A stretch of DNA of 64,000 nucleotides from JAJDTQ01 sp965204235 (GTDB lineage Bacteria > Desulfobacterota > Binatia > UBA9968 > JAJDTQ01). The stretch spans positions 992,001 through 1,056,000 of the forward strand of contig OZ241979.1 in assembly GCA_965204235.1 (NCBI GenBank). Direction: 5' to 3'. The notes under the pieces were generated by a model. It saw only the letters and a program-made list of their open reading frames with translations, did no database searches and had not been told where the DNA came from. Position numbers and translations under genes: made by a program. Each line of letters opens with the position of its first letter. Position 1 is the first letter of the stretch. Positions 44,087-53,515 of the stretch are shown here, piece by piece.

Positions 44087-45110
44087 GGAGCTTTCCGTCC
44101 ACCACCCGGATGCCGGTGAACGGGTCGCCGGTGATGGCCTCGCACTCCCCGATCTCGCAGAACTCGGAGACGCCGGGGGAGCTCAGGGCCAGGTGCAGCA
44201 GCGCCGCGTCCCCGACCATGCATGCGGCGACGTTGCTCAGACCGCACTTGGCCCCGGTGAGGGCGCACATGTCGATGATCTGCCTGGCCTGCTGGACCCC
44301 GCCGGCCTTGAGTATGCCCGTGTTCACGGCGTCGCAGGCGCCGTCCCGGAGGAGCCGGAAGGCTTCGTGCACCGAGCCCGCTGACTGGTCGGCTTCGATG
44401 GGGATGCTCGACCGGCGCTTCACCTCGGCCAGGGCTTCGTGGTGATGCCGCGGCACCGGCTGCTCGAACACCGCCACCCCGAGGTCGGCCATGCCCGCGG
44501 CCACGCGTATGGCCGACTTGGCGTCGAAGGCTTCGTTGGCGTCCACCTTGATGAAGACGTCCGGGCCCACCACGTCTCGGACCGCGGCCACCCGGGCGAG
44601 GTCCAGACCCACCTCGCCCTTGATCTTGAGCTTGAGGGCGCGGTAGCCCCGGTCCACCAACTCCCGGCACTGCCGCGCCATCTCCAGCGGCGGCCCCAGG
44701 CCGACCATCTTGATCACCGTGACCTCGGTCCGCGCCAACCCCCCGAGGAGCGCGTAGAGCGGCGCCTCGAAGCGCTTGCCCAGGAGGTCGTAGAGGGCCA
44801 TCTCCACGCCCCCCTTGGCCCGGCGGTTGTCCGTGATCTTCTCGTTCACGAGACGGCTCAGCCGGGCCAGCTCCTCGATGGGTTGCCCCACCACCAGCGG
44901 CCGGATGACCTCTTCGATGGCGTACCGGGCCGACCCGACGGTCTCCCCGGTCCTCGGGAACACGTCGATGTAACCGTACCCGGTGAGGCCCCCGTCCGAC
45001 TCCGCCTGGACCAGGAAGCCCCGGGCCGAGTAGAACTGGTTGGTGGCCGTGATGAGCGGCTTCCGGTAGGGGAGGTCGAGGGTCTCGACCCGCAGTTCCG
45101 TGATCTTCAT
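44046..45110 (-). CDS. enolase-superfamily enzyme (mandelate racemase/muconate cycloisomerase type)
   Basis: A 354-residue protein with a capping domain then a barrel. ALKLKIKG carries the KxK base, VDANEAFD the first metal Asp, FEQPV the second metal Glu and EADQSAGS the third acidic ligand; GILKAGGV follows. Family reactions are proton abstraction alpha to a carboxylate (racemisation, dehydration, cycloisomerisation). A GTG at 45119, overlapping the stop of the upstream [2Fe-2S] gene, is an alternative start, so the gene is tightly coupled to the second Mo-hydroxylase cluster. Confidence 0.9.
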   Translation of the reverse strand: MKITELRVETLDLPYRKPLITATNQFYSARGFLVQAESDGGLTGYGYIDVFPRTGETVGSARYAIEEVIRPLVVGQPIEELARLSRLVNEKITDNRRAKGGVEMALYDLLGKRFEAPLYALLGGLARTEVTVIKMVGLGPPLEMARQCRELVDRGYRALKLKIKGEVGLDLARVAAVRDVVGPDVFIKVDANEAFDAKSAIRVAAGMADLGVAVFEQPVPRHHHEALAEVKRRSSIPIEADQSAGSVHEAFRLLRDGACDAVNTGILKAGGVQQARQIIDMCALTGAKCGLSNVAACMVGDAALLHLALSSPGVSEFCEIGECEAITGDPFTGIRVVDGKLHAPEGPGLGVSNA

Positions 45111-45115
45111 GGGCG

Positions 45116-45589
45116 TCACTCCTCGCCGGCCCGCGCCGCGGCGGCGCGAACGGCCCGCACGATGTTGGGGTAGCCGCCGCAACGGCACAGGTTGCCCGAG
45201 AGGTATTCGCGGATCTGGCGGTCGGTGGGGTTGGGGCGCTCCGCCAGCAACGCCTTGGCGGCCATGAGGAAGCCCGGGGTGCAGTAGCCGCACTGGGCCG
45301 CGTCGTGCTCCAGGAACGCCTTCTGGATCGGATGCAGGGCTTCGGGACTGCCGAGCCCCTCGACCGTCTCGACGGCGCTGCCGTCCAGGCGCGCCGCCAA
45401 CAGCAAGCACGCGCTCACCGGCCTTCCGTCCAGCAGCACGGTGCAACTCCCGCAGGCGCCCACGCCGCACGCCTCCCGCACGCTCCAGAGCCGGAGCCGG
45501 TCGCGCAGGACCTCGAGCAGGGTGTCGGCGTCGTTGACCGGGAGATCCCGCGGCTGCCCGTTGACGGTCAGGCGGATGGCGCGTTCCAT
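45116..45589 (-). CDS. Mo-hydroxylase [2Fe-2S] subunit (cluster 2)
   Basis: A 157-residue iron-sulfur subunit with CGVGACGSCTVL (first cluster, plus the preceding EAC) and CGYCTPGF with CRCGGYP (second cluster). The start at 45589 overlaps the 3' end of the Mo-subunit gene by 22 bases. Electrons flow from the Mo site through this protein to the FAD subunit at 48578. Confidence 0.93.
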   Translation of the reverse strand: MERAIRLTVNGQPRDLPVNDADTLLEVLRDRLRLWSVREACGVGACGSCTVLLDGRPVSACLLLAARLDGSAVETVEGLGSPEALHPIQKAFLEHDAAQCGYCTPGFLMAAKALLAERPNPTDRQIREYLSGNLCRCGGYPNIVRAVRAAAARAGEE

Positions 45590-47988
45590 GTCTTCCCCGC
45601 GGCTTTCAGCGCCCGGTAGATCCGCTCCGCGGTCAGCGGGATGTCGCGTATCCGCACGCCCACCGCGTCCTCCACCGCGTTGGCCACGGCCGCGGCCACG
45701 GTCAGGGCGCCGGTCTCGCCGATGCCCTTGGCCCCGAAGGGGCCGTCCTTGTGAGGGACCTCCACCACGATGGGGTGGAAGGCCGCGGGCACGTCCTCGA
45801 TGGAGGCGATCTGGTAGTCCAGCAACGACCCGTTGAGGAGTTGTCCCTCCTGGAACACCATCTGCTCGAACAGCGTGAGCCCGAGGTGCATGGCGGCGGC
45901 CCCCACGAGCTGCTGCTCGCAGTACTTGGGGTTGATGGCGGTGCCGGCGTCGCCGGCACAGTGGAATTGCAGCACCTCCACGCGGCCCGTCTCCGTGTCC
46001 ACCTCCACCTCCACCGCGCTGGCCGAGGCGAACCAGTACTCGGTGCACTTGTCCGACTGGCCGGTCTCCGGGTCCATGGGCGCCACCCGCGGCTGGCATA
46101 CGCCTTCGCCAGTCATGGTGGTGCCGAGGCTCCCGAACCGGGCCAGGAACGCCTCGGTCACGGTCATGCCCCGTTCCTCGGCGCCGCGCACGAACACCCT
46201 GCCTCCGGACGCTTCCAGGTCGCCGGCGTCGATCTCCATGGCCTGGGCCACGGTCTCGAAGAGTTCGGCCTTGACCTTGGCCGCGGCCGCGCGCACCGCG
46301 TTGCCCATGTGGTAGGTGGAGCGGCTCCCCGCGGTGATGGTGTCGTAGGGGGTCACGTCCGTGTCCGGTTGCACCACGTGGACCCGGTCGAAGGGAATCC
46401 CCAGCTCTTCGGCCGCGATCTGCGCCAGCGCGCTCTCCGAGCCCTGGCCCATCTCGACCGTGCTGCTCAGGACGTTGGCGCTGCCGTCGGCGTTGAGGAT
46501 GACCACCGCGCCGGAGATGGACGGCGTGAGCACGGCCTTGACGCCGCACGCGATGCCCTTGCCCCGGCGTTTCGCGCCCGGGGCCGCCTCCGCCTCACCG
46601 GGCCGGTCCCACCCATCGACGGCGCTCCGCACCCGTGAGTCCGAGGTCTTCCCCGGGGCCGCCTCCGTCTCTCCCGGCCGGCCCCACCCCACCGCGTCCG
46701 CGGCCCGCCGGACCGACTCCTTCAGGCCGCAGGCGTGCACCGGCGTCCCGGTGACGAAGGGCTCCCCCTCCTCCAGCGCGTGCTCCAGACGGAATTCCAC
46801 CGGGTCCACGCCGAGGCCCCGGGCGATGACGTCCATCTGGGAGTCGTAGGCCCAGATCACCTGCGGCACGCCGAAGCCGCGGAACGGTCCCGCCGGAGGC
46901 TTGTTGGTATAGACGCAGTAGGAGTCGATCCACACGTTGGGGATGCGGTAGGGACCGGATGAGGTGTAGCCCGACTTGTGGACGATCCTCGGGCCGATCT
47001 CGGCAAACGCGCCGGTGTCCCAATAGACCTCGCACTTGCGTGCGGTCAGGGCCGATCCCTTGACCGCGGTCTTGAGCTTCACCACCACGCCGTGCTTGGT
47101 CACGGTGTGGAACTCCTCCTCGCGGCTCAGGCTGTACTTCACCGGCCTGCGGGTGGTGAGGGCCAGCAGAGCCGCCAGCGGCTCGAGCTTGCTGTAGAGC
47201 TTGGCGCCGTAGCCCCCGCCCAGGTACGGCACGCGCACGCGGATGCGGTTCATGGGGACGCCGAGCATGCGCGCCAGCTCCCCCCTGACGAAGGAGGGCG
47301 ACTGGCTGGAGGTGTACAGGTTGATGCGCCCGCCCTCGTCCACGTAGGCCAGCGAGACGTGGGTCTCCATGGGTACGTGCTGGGCCGGCGGCGCGGTGAA
47401 CACGTCCTCGAAGACCCGGTCGGCTTCGCCGAAGGCCCGTTCCACGTCGCCCTTGCGGAGCTTGTAGTGGTAGCAGACGTTGGACCGTTCACCGGCCTTC
47501 ACGTGGGCCAGGTCCGCGAACGCCCCCGAGGGTCGAAGCTCGTCGTGGATGACGGGGGCGTCCGGCCGGACCGCGTCGAGCACGTCCAGGACCACCGGCA
47601 GGGGCTCGTACTCCACCTCGATGAACTCCAGCGCCTCTTCCGCGGCGCGCAGGCTCTCCGCGGCCACCGCCACGACCTGCTCGCCCACGTGCCGCACCCG
47701 GTCCACGGCCAGCACCGGCTGGTCGGCGAACGCCGGCCCGTGGTACGGGACCACCCCCGGCATGGCGGCGATGTCCGCGCCCGTGAGCACCGCGGCCACG
47801 CCGGGCCGGGACGCGGCCCGGGCCTTGTGGATGCGCACGATGCGCGCATGGGCGTGGGGGCTCCTGAGCACCGCCGCGTGCAACAGCCCGGGAGGCTCCA
47901 TGCTGCCCACGTGCCGCACCCGGCCGGTCACCTTCTGGACCGCGTCCCTGCGGTCCACGGACTTGCCGACGATGGAATAACCCGACAT
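45568..47988 (-). CDS. xanthine dehydrogenase-family molybdopterin-binding subunit (cluster 2)
   Basis: An 806-residue large subunit. It has YSIVGKSVDRRDAVQKVTG at the start, Mo-cofactor loop YLGGGYGAKLYSKLEP, PPAGPFRGFGVPQ, MGQGSESALAQIAAEELG and the catalytic Glu in KGIGETGALTV. The AGPFRGFG loop is of the xanthine/aldehyde-type hydroxylases, not form I CO dehydrogenase. Residues about 440-475 contain a near-duplicated Arg/Glu/Pro-rich segment (RPGE(T/A)EAAPG twice), an insertion absent from cluster 1. Confidence 0.9.
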   Translation of the reverse strand: MSGYSIVGKSVDRRDAVQKVTGRVRHVGSMEPPGLLHAAVLRSPHAHARIVRIHKARAASRPGVAAVLTGADIAAMPGVVPYHGPAFADQPVLAVDRVRHVGEQVVAVAAESLRAAEEALEFIEVEYEPLPVVLDVLDAVRPDAPVIHDELRPSGAFADLAHVKAGERSNVCYHYKLRKGDVERAFGEADRVFEDVFTAPPAQHVPMETHVSLAYVDEGGRINLYTSSQSPSFVRGELARMLGVPMNRIRVRVPYLGGGYGAKLYSKLEPLAALLALTTRRPVKYSLSREEEFHTVTKHGVVVKLKTAVKGSALTARKCEVYWDTGAFAEIGPRIVHKSGYTSSGPYRIPNVWIDSYCVYTNKPPAGPFRGFGVPQVIWAYDSQMDVIARGLGVDPVEFRLEHALEEGEPFVTGTPVHACGLKESVRRAADAVGWGRPGETEAAPGKTSDSRVRSAVDGWDRPGEAEAAPGAKRRGKGIACGVKAVLTPSISGAVVILNADGSANVLSSTVEMGQGSESALAQIAAEELGIPFDRVHVVQPDTDVTPYDTITAGSRSTYHMGNAVRAAAAKVKAELFETVAQAMEIDAGDLEASGGRVFVRGAEERGMTVTEAFLARFGSLGTTMTGEGVCQPRVAPMDPETGQSDKCTEYWFASASAVEVEVDTETGRVEVLQFHCAGDAGTAINPKYCEQQLVGAAAMHLGLTLFEQMVFQEGQLLNGSLLDYQIASIEDVPAAFHPIVVEVPHKDGPFGAKGIGETGALTVAAAVANAVEDAVGVRIRDIPLTAERIYRALKAAGKTWNAPSA

Positions 47989-48577
47989 GGATCACTTCAG
48001 GAACGTCCGATCCGTTCCGGCTCGATTTCCCTCTCCCTGTGGGAAAGCGCGTCCTTCGACTTCGCTACGCTACGCTCAGGACGAACGGGGTTCGTCCGAT
48101 CCCCTCCCCCCTCACTGGCATCAACGGGGGTGATCAAGTGTAAACCATGTGCCCGGTTTGTTTTGTAAACCATGTTCGGCTTGTACAGAGGGGGGCCTCC
48201 GTGCCACCGGACCCATCGGCGCCAGCGCCAATGCACAGACGGCTGAAACGGGTTGACCGGTCCGGGTAGAGGACTCCTCCCCTCAACCCCGCCGTACCCC
48301 CCTCCCTGTCCCTCCCCCTCAAGGGGGGAGGGTACGCTAACTCGTGACACCCTGCTTGCAGGGGGAGGGGACGCTACGCCGTGACCCCCTGCTTGCACGT
48401 ACACCTGTGACACCCTGCTTGCACAAAAGCCCGAAGAGCCTGTTTCGGAAACTCTGAACAATTGTTCCGTTCGTCCTGAGCGTAGCGAAGCGAAGTCGAA
48501 GGATGCACTTTCCCATAAGAAGAGACGCCTGAAGCCAGAATTGATCAGAGGTTCCTTTCCTTTGTTCCGGGTTTCCT
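47989..48577. repeat. 590-base repeat cluster between Mo-hydroxylase genes
   Basis: In order: an inverted dispersed-repeat core (about 48030-48090), two GTAAACCATGT motifs 25 bases apart (48140-48150, 48165-48175), a CCTCCCCCTCAAGGGGGGAGG hairpin (about 48310-48332), three GTGAC(A/C)CCCTGCTTGCA units (48344-48360, 48381-48397, 48407-48423), and a full forward dispersed repeat (about 48445-48550). It separates the FAD subunit gene from its partners. No gene seen. Confidence 0.8.
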
Positions 48578-49438
48578 TCACGGGGACGCGGCCAACTCCC
48601 GCAGCGTGCGCTTGACGAACACCCGGGTCATCTCGCGCTTGTAGTCCGCGGCGCCGCGAAGGTCGGACAGGGGCGCGATCTGGTGGTCCACGGCGTCGCA
48701 CACCGCGTCCCAGAGCTCTTCGGAGCAGCGTTCCTGCCGGAACCGGTCCAGGCCGGCCGCCAGCAGGGGGGTTTCCGCCACGCCGCCGAGCCCGAGTCGA
48801 AGCTCGCCTACGCGCTCTCCCTCCCGGCGCAGCAGCGCCGCCACGCCGATGCAGGGCCAGTCGTTGGCGGACAGCGAACGGAACCGCGTGTAGGCAGCCC
48901 GGGCCGCGGCCGGCATGGGCGGCGTCCGCACTTCCAACAGGATCTCCCCGGGCTCCAGCACCGTCTCGTACATGCCGCGGTAGAAGTCCTCCAGGGCCAC
49001 GACACGGGTTCCCCCGGGTCCGGCCAGGACCACCTCGGCGCCGAGGGCGAGCAGCATCGGCGGGGGGTCGAGCCGGCAGTCCGCGTGGGCCAGGTTGCCG
49101 CCCACGGACGCGGTCTCGCGGATGCGCACGTTCCCCACGCAGCCGAATGCCCGGGCTAGGGCCGGAGCGCGCCGGAGCACCGCGGGCGACCGTTCCACCG
49201 AACGGTGGGTGGCCAGCGCTCCGATGCTCAGGCAGCCGTCGGTCTCGACGATCCGGTCCAGACCGGGGATGGACTGGAGGTCCACCAGACGGGAAAAGCG
49301 CAGCGCCCGCTGCTTCATGAGGATGACGAGGGTCGTCCCCCCGGCGATGGGCCTCGCCTCCTCGCCGTGGTCCAGCAGCATGCGGCTGGCTTCGGCTACG
49401 GTGCGGGGTCTCAAGAGATCGAAAGCCGGAATGGTCAT
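48578..49438 (-). CDS. Mo-hydroxylase FAD-binding subunit (cluster 2)
   Basis: A 286-residue CoxM-type flavoprotein: PIAGGTTLVILMK near residue 30, then TASVGGNLAHADCRLDPP near 110 for FAD binding and the C-terminal domain with ELRLGLGGVAETPL. It belongs with the genes at 45116-47988 although a 590-base repeat cluster lies between them. Confidence 0.9.
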   Translation of the reverse strand: MTIPAFDLLRPRTVAEASRMLLDHGEEARPIAGGTTLVILMKQRALRFSRLVDLQSIPGLDRIVETDGCLSIGALATHRSVERSPAVLRRAPALARAFGCVGNVRIRETASVGGNLAHADCRLDPPPMLLALGAEVVLAGPGGTRVVALEDFYRGMYETVLEPGEILLEVRTPPMPAAARAAYTRFRSLSANDWPCIGVAALLRREGERVGELRLGLGGVAETPLLAAGLDRFRQERCSEELWDAVCDAVDHQIAPLSDLRGAADYKREMTRVFVKRTLRELAASP

Positions 49439-49845
49439 GGCCGATGGGGTCCCCGGCGAACCGTCCGCCGGCGTCCGCCCGGTTTATAGCGCTTGCGGTG
49501 GTTCTTGACAACGGGCGAACCCATCGGGAGATGCTCGCGGTCGCCGCTCGTCAACCCGTCTTCCGGTGGCGGACGTCGGAATGGATTCCCGCCCCCGCTT
49601 CCGCGAGGACATGCTTTCGCGGGAATGACGAGGTGGGGCGTCCGCGACGCCAAACCGAGGACGGCATGGTGGGAATGGGAGGGAAGCGGACCTCGTCGCG
49701 TGCGTGGGGAGTGTCGCAACCCACGCGAATTCCTGAAGCGCATCTGAGTACTCGCCCCGTTCGTCCTGAGCGTAGCGAAGCGAAGTCGAAGGACGCGCTT
49801 TCCCATGGGGAGAGACGCCTCAAGCCGGAATTGGGCAGACATTCC
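49439..49845. repeat. intergenic region with palindromic, composite and dispersed repeats
   Basis: A palindrome of the GGATTCCCGC...GCGGGAATGA type interrupted by about 22 extra bases (about 49577-49630), a copy of the composite block (about 49635-49740; same core as at 19975-20080) and a full dispersed repeat (about 49755-49845). No coding sequence. Confidence 0.75.
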
Positions 49846-49874
49846 TTGACATCGTGATGGCTTAGGGGTATCCA
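49846..49874 (+). promoter_or_regulatory. sigma70-type promoter of the yjbE-H-F-G-like operon
   Basis: A perfect TTGACA (49846-49851), a 17-base spacer and TATCCA (49869-49874) lie 50 bases upstream of the yjbE-like start. This is the best promoter match in the right half of the window, placed exactly after the last repeat. Confidence 0.6.
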
Positions 49875-49923
49875 TCCCGATGATGGAGTTCCATACCAAA
49901 CCATGATCCGAAAGGGAGATCCG

Positions 49924-50247
49924 ATGAAACAGTTGATTGGGCTGACGCTTGTTCTGGCTCTGACAGGCTCACCGGCTATCGTCGTAGCACAGGTTGTTGA
50001 AGGCGCTGCTACTGGCGCCGCGGCAGCAGCGGCAGGCGCAGGTGCGGCGGGCGCAGCGGGCGCGGCCGGCGCCGCAGGTGCGGCGGGCGCAGCGGCTGGT
50101 ACAGCGGCGGCAGCTACGGCAGCGGCGGTGGGTACGACCACCGCGTTGGCGGGTGTGGTCATTGTGGGTGGCGCCATAGCCGGTGTCGTCATTGCCGCCT
50201 CCGACTCCACTACCACTACTCCACCTGAACAAGCTCCAGCTCAATAG
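49924..50247 (+). CDS. YjbE/GfcA-like small Ala/Gly-rich exported protein
   Basis: A 107-residue protein. It has a signal peptide (QLIGLTLVLALTGSPAIVVA), a low-complexity Ala/Gly tract (repeated GAA units, about 35-75), a hydrophobic stretch (LAGVVIVGGAIAGVVIAAS) and a Thr-rich end DSTTTTPP. This composition and the position ahead of YjbH-, YjbF- and YjbG-like genes match YjbE/GfcA of exopolysaccharide loci. AAGGGAG precedes the ATG. Its role is unknown; it is needed for or associated with capsule-type polymer export. Confidence 0.7.
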   Translation: MKQLIGLTLVLALTGSPAIVVAQVVEGAATGAAAAAAGAGAAGAAGAAGAAGAAGAAAGTAAAATAAAVGTTTALAGVVIVGGAIAGVVIAASDSTTTTPPEQAPAQ

Positions 50248-50420
50248 GAGACGGCGCTCTCCAACGGGGCCTGCGGCGAAGCGGGTCCCGCCGTTCGGCA
50301 AGACGATGGCCTTGTCGGGTCCCTGCCAGGGGGGAGGGGCCGCACGAGGGCGAAAGGGAGACCGCGGGACCTGCGCAGACCGGAAGACCGAATCCTCGCC
50401 CATGGGTTCCCTTGCTGACC

Positions 50421-52610
50421 ATGCGGCGTCGTAGTTCCCTCGCCGCGTTGGCAGCCATCCTCGCCTGTCTCGCAGCGAGCCCGTCCCGGGCGCAGGAATC
50501 GTGGGAGCGGAACCTCACGCGCGAGCGTGCGAGCGCCGGCGATTTCGGCGGCGTCGGCCTGCTCCAGACGCGCACTGCGCGCTTCCCGGAAGACGGGCTG
50601 TTCACGTTCGGAGTCACGGTCCTCGATCCCTACGACCTCTATTACCTGTCCTGGCAGTTCCTGCCGTGGCTCGAAGCCACGTTCCGCTATTCCAAGAGCG
50701 AGACCTTCGACAAGTCGCTGGACCTGAAATTCCGGCTGCTCGATGAGACCCGCCGCAGGCCGGAGGTCGCCCTGGGCTTCCAGGACGTCCTGGGCACGGG
50801 CCTGTTCAGCAGCGAGTACCTGGTCGCCAGCAAGCGCTTCGGCGACCTGGACCTGAGCCTTGGCGTCGTGTGGGGGTACGGCGTGGGCGGCAACGGCCTG
50901 TTCCGGAACCCTTTCACATGGCTGTCCCGCCGCTTCGACGAGCGTACCCACAACCAGACGGGCGACCCGGGCTTCAAGGACTTGTTCACGGGGCCGGAGA
51001 TCGACCTGTTCGGCGGGGTCGAGTACCACACTCCCGTCGAAGGCCTGTCGGTGAAGGTGGAGTACGACCCCAACGACTACGAGCGGGAGCCCCACGGCGC
51101 GCTGGATCAGGACCTGCCCGTCAACTTCGGGCTGACCTACCGACCCTGGCATTGGATCGAAGCCGGTCTCGCTTACGAACGCGGCAACACGGTGATGGCG
51201 CGTCTCACCCTCAGGGCCGACTTCCACACCGACGCCCGGCTGCCGAAGCCCGCGGACCCGACGCCGCCCAAGGTGGAACGACGCGCCCGTGCGGAACGCG
51301 CTCCGACGTTCGATCGCACCGACGGGGACGGTACCGGCGCCGCGGCGGGCAGCCCGGCCGCACACGAGGCGACGGACCGCGAGCCGACGCCGGAGGAGGT
51401 CCGGGCCGTCGCCGAAAAGGTCTTCGCGGCGCTCCCCGCCCAGGGGCTCACCGGCATGGCCTTCCGGCTCGCCCGCGGCCGCGCGACCGTGGTGGTCGCG
51501 CCCGTGCGGTTCCCGGAACCCTCCCGCAACGTCGGCCGGGCGGCGCGAGTGGTCGCTCGCCACGCCCCCCCGGACGTCGAAGAGATCTCGGTGGTCCTTC
51601 GCGCCCAAGGGATCGACTTGACCACCGTCACCCTCATACGCCGCCACCTGGAAGACATGGCGCTGGGGTCCGGCAGTCCCGAGGAGACGCTTCGTTCCGC
51701 CCGCGTCGAGCGGCCCCGCCCGCTGCCCCCGGACGCGCTCAGCGTCCACAACGACCATGCCTATCCCCGGTTCGACTGGAGCCTGAACCCCGTGCTCCGG
51801 CACCACATCGGCGCGCCCGAGCACCCCTACCTGTTCCAGATCCGGGCGTCGTTGTCGGGCGGCGTCGAGGTCCTGCCCGGCCTGCGCGCGAGCGCGGACC
51901 TCGGTTTCGACATCTACAACGACTACCACCGGATCTCCCGCGGGCCGAAAGGCCAACTGGAGCCGGTCCGCACCAACGCCAAGGAGTACCTGCAACAGGG
52001 CAAACACGTCCTGGCGGGCGCGCAGACCGACTACGTCTTCTCGCTTGCGCCGGACTGGTACGCCCGCGCCGCGGTGGGGTATTTCGAGTCCATGTTCGGC
52101 GGCGTCAGCGGCGAGGTCCTGTACCGCCGCCAGGACTCCCGCTGGGCCGCGGGGGTCGAGGTCAGCCACGTGTGGCAGCGCGACTTCGACCAACTGCTGG
52201 GTTTCCGGGGCTACGACACCACCACGGGCCACGTCTCGCTGTACTACAAGCTGCCCTGGTACGACCTGGAAGCAGCGGTCCACGGGGGGCGCTACCTGGC
52301 CCGGGACTGGGGCGCCACCTTCCAACTCGCCCGGCGGTTCAGGAGCGGCATCGAGTTCGGCGGGTTCTTCACCCTGACCAACGTCTCGGACGCCGAGTTC
52401 GGCGAGGGCGGTTTCGACAAGGGGCTCTTCCTCCGGATGCCGCTGGATCTGCTGTTGCCCTATTCGACCCGCAAATCGGCCGGGACCGTGTTCCGACCGT
52501 TGGCGAGCGACGGCGGGCAGATGCTGGTGGTGGGTCCCAAACTCTACACCGTCACCGAAGAGGGACAACTCGACGCGCTCCACCGCCGACCCCTCGGGTT
52601 GCGGGACTGA
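50421..52610 (+). CDS. YjbH/GfcD-like outer-membrane exopolysaccharide protein
   Basis: A 729-residue exported protein with a signal peptide (LAALAAILACLAASPSRA). The N-terminal half (GGVGLLQTRTARFPEDG, FGVTVLDPYDLYYLSWQFLPW, GVGGNGLFRNPF) and the C-terminal half (RGPKGQLEPVRTNAKEYLQ, AAVGYFESMFGGVSGEVLYR, YYKLPWYDLEAAVHGGRYLARDWG, STRKSAGTVFRPL) are the YjbH signatures; alternating amphipathic strands indicate a beta-barrel. A periplasmic insert (about 285-430) lies between. It probably forms the export channel with the YjbF/G-like proteins. Confidence 0.88.
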   Translation: MRRRSSLAALAAILACLAASPSRAQESWERNLTRERASAGDFGGVGLLQTRTARFPEDGLFTFGVTVLDPYDLYYLSWQFLPWLEATFRYSKSETFDKSLDLKFRLLDETRRRPEVALGFQDVLGTGLFSSEYLVASKRFGDLDLSLGVVWGYGVGGNGLFRNPFTWLSRRFDERTHNQTGDPGFKDLFTGPEIDLFGGVEYHTPVEGLSVKVEYDPNDYEREPHGALDQDLPVNFGLTYRPWHWIEAGLAYERGNTVMARLTLRADFHTDARLPKPADPTPPKVERRARAERAPTFDRTDGDGTGAAAGSPAAHEATDREPTPEEVRAVAEKVFAALPAQGLTGMAFRLARGRATVVVAPVRFPEPSRNVGRAARVVARHAPPDVEEISVVLRAQGIDLTTVTLIRRHLEDMALGSGSPEETLRSARVERPRPLPPDALSVHNDHAYPRFDWSLNPVLRHHIGAPEHPYLFQIRASLSGGVEVLPGLRASADLGFDIYNDYHRISRGPKGQLEPVRTNAKEYLQQGKHVLAGAQTDYVFSLAPDWYARAAVGYFESMFGGVSGEVLYRRQDSRWAAGVEVSHVWQRDFDQLLGFRGYDTTTGHVSLYYKLPWYDLEAAVHGGRYLARDWGATFQLARRFRSGIEFGGFFTLTNVSDAEFGEGGFDKGLFLRMPLDLLLPYSTRKSAGTVFRPLASDGGQMLVVGPKLYTVTEEGQLDALHRRPLGLRD

Positions 52611-52710
52611 GGGCCGCGGGCGCGTTCTTGACAAGCTCCGGGCAATTGGCTACCCGGCGGCCATGGACGGAGATGGAGGCGCGGGCCGTTCGCGGTGCCC
52701 GCAGGAGAAC

Positions 52711-53409
52711 ATGACGGGAGACGCGAAACCCCTCGCCGGCTCGGTCTCGCGGCGAGTCGTCCTCGCCTCCGCGGCCGCGGCGCTGTTGCCCGGCTGCGGC
52801 GACAGCACCGTCCTGCGCGCGCTGAAGTTCAGCTACGACCTCACCCTGGGCAAGGAGGCCGAGAACCCGCTGACCCGCGCGCAGATCGACGACAACCCCT
52901 ATGCGATGATCGAGGTGCGCCTCGGCAAGCACAGCCTCGCGGTCCTGGTGCTGCAAGAGCGCGTGGGAACGGACCTGCTGTGGCGCGCCGGCGGCGACCA
53001 GATCCTGCAGACGCGTTCCTGGCGCCTGGTCAAGACCGCCAACCTTCCCGCGGACATCGCCGGCACCGAGTTCGTATCCCCGGACCCGCTGGCGGCAGGG
53101 CTGCACAAGGCGTCGAGCGGGACGCAAGTGAAGCGCATCGTCGATTTCAGGGACCCGGGACGCTACGGGAGGGTGGTGACGTCACGTTTCGACGACCTCG
53201 GCAGCGCCCCCGTCACCATCGTCGGACGGACCTACCCCACCCGCCTGATGCGCGAGCGCAACCATGTGGAGGTGGAAGACTGGGACTTCGAGAACCGGTA
53301 CTGGTTCGACCCCGCCACCGGCGCCGTCTGGAGGTCCGTCCAGCACGTGGACGGGTCGTTCCCGCCGTTGCGGATCAGCGTCCTCAAGCCCCCGGCCGCC
53401 AACGTCTGA
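52711..53409 (+). CDS. YjbF/GfcB-like lipoprotein
   Basis: A 232-residue lipoprotein. The signal sequence VLASAAAALLPGC gives a lipobox (Cys near 30); LTRAQIDDNPYAMIEVRLG, LLWRAGGDQILQTRSWRLVKT and VEDWDFENRYWFDPATGAVW are YjbF-family hallmarks. CAGGAGAAC directly precedes the ATG. Periplasmic or outer-membrane partner of the YjbH-like barrel in polymer secretion. Confidence 0.85.
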   Translation: MTGDAKPLAGSVSRRVVLASAAAALLPGCGDSTVLRALKFSYDLTLGKEAENPLTRAQIDDNPYAMIEVRLGKHSLAVLVLQERVGTDLLWRAGGDQILQTRSWRLVKTANLPADIAGTEFVSPDPLAAGLHKASSGTQVKRIVDFRDPGRYGRVVTSRFDDLGSAPVTIVGRTYPTRLMRERNHVEVEDWDFENRYWFDPATGAVWRSVQHVDGSFPPLRISVLKPPAANV

Positions 53410-53460
53410 GCGAGCCGCCGCGGCTGCCATGAAGCGCGGGACGGGCCAGGTAGCCCCTTA

Positions 53461-53515
53461 CCGTGTAAACCATGTCCCCGGTCTGGTCTGTAAACCATGT
53501 TGCCGGTTTGTACCG
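53461..53515. repeat. paired GTAAACCATGT motifs, 25 bases apart
   Basis: GTAAACCATGT at 53465-53475 and 53490-53500, each followed by a C/G-rich and GGTTTGT-like tail. The same pair with the same 25-base spacing occurs at 48140-48175. Short repeated sub-terminal boxes of this kind occur in ends of some insertion sequences, so these may be IS-end relics. Confidence 0.6.
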
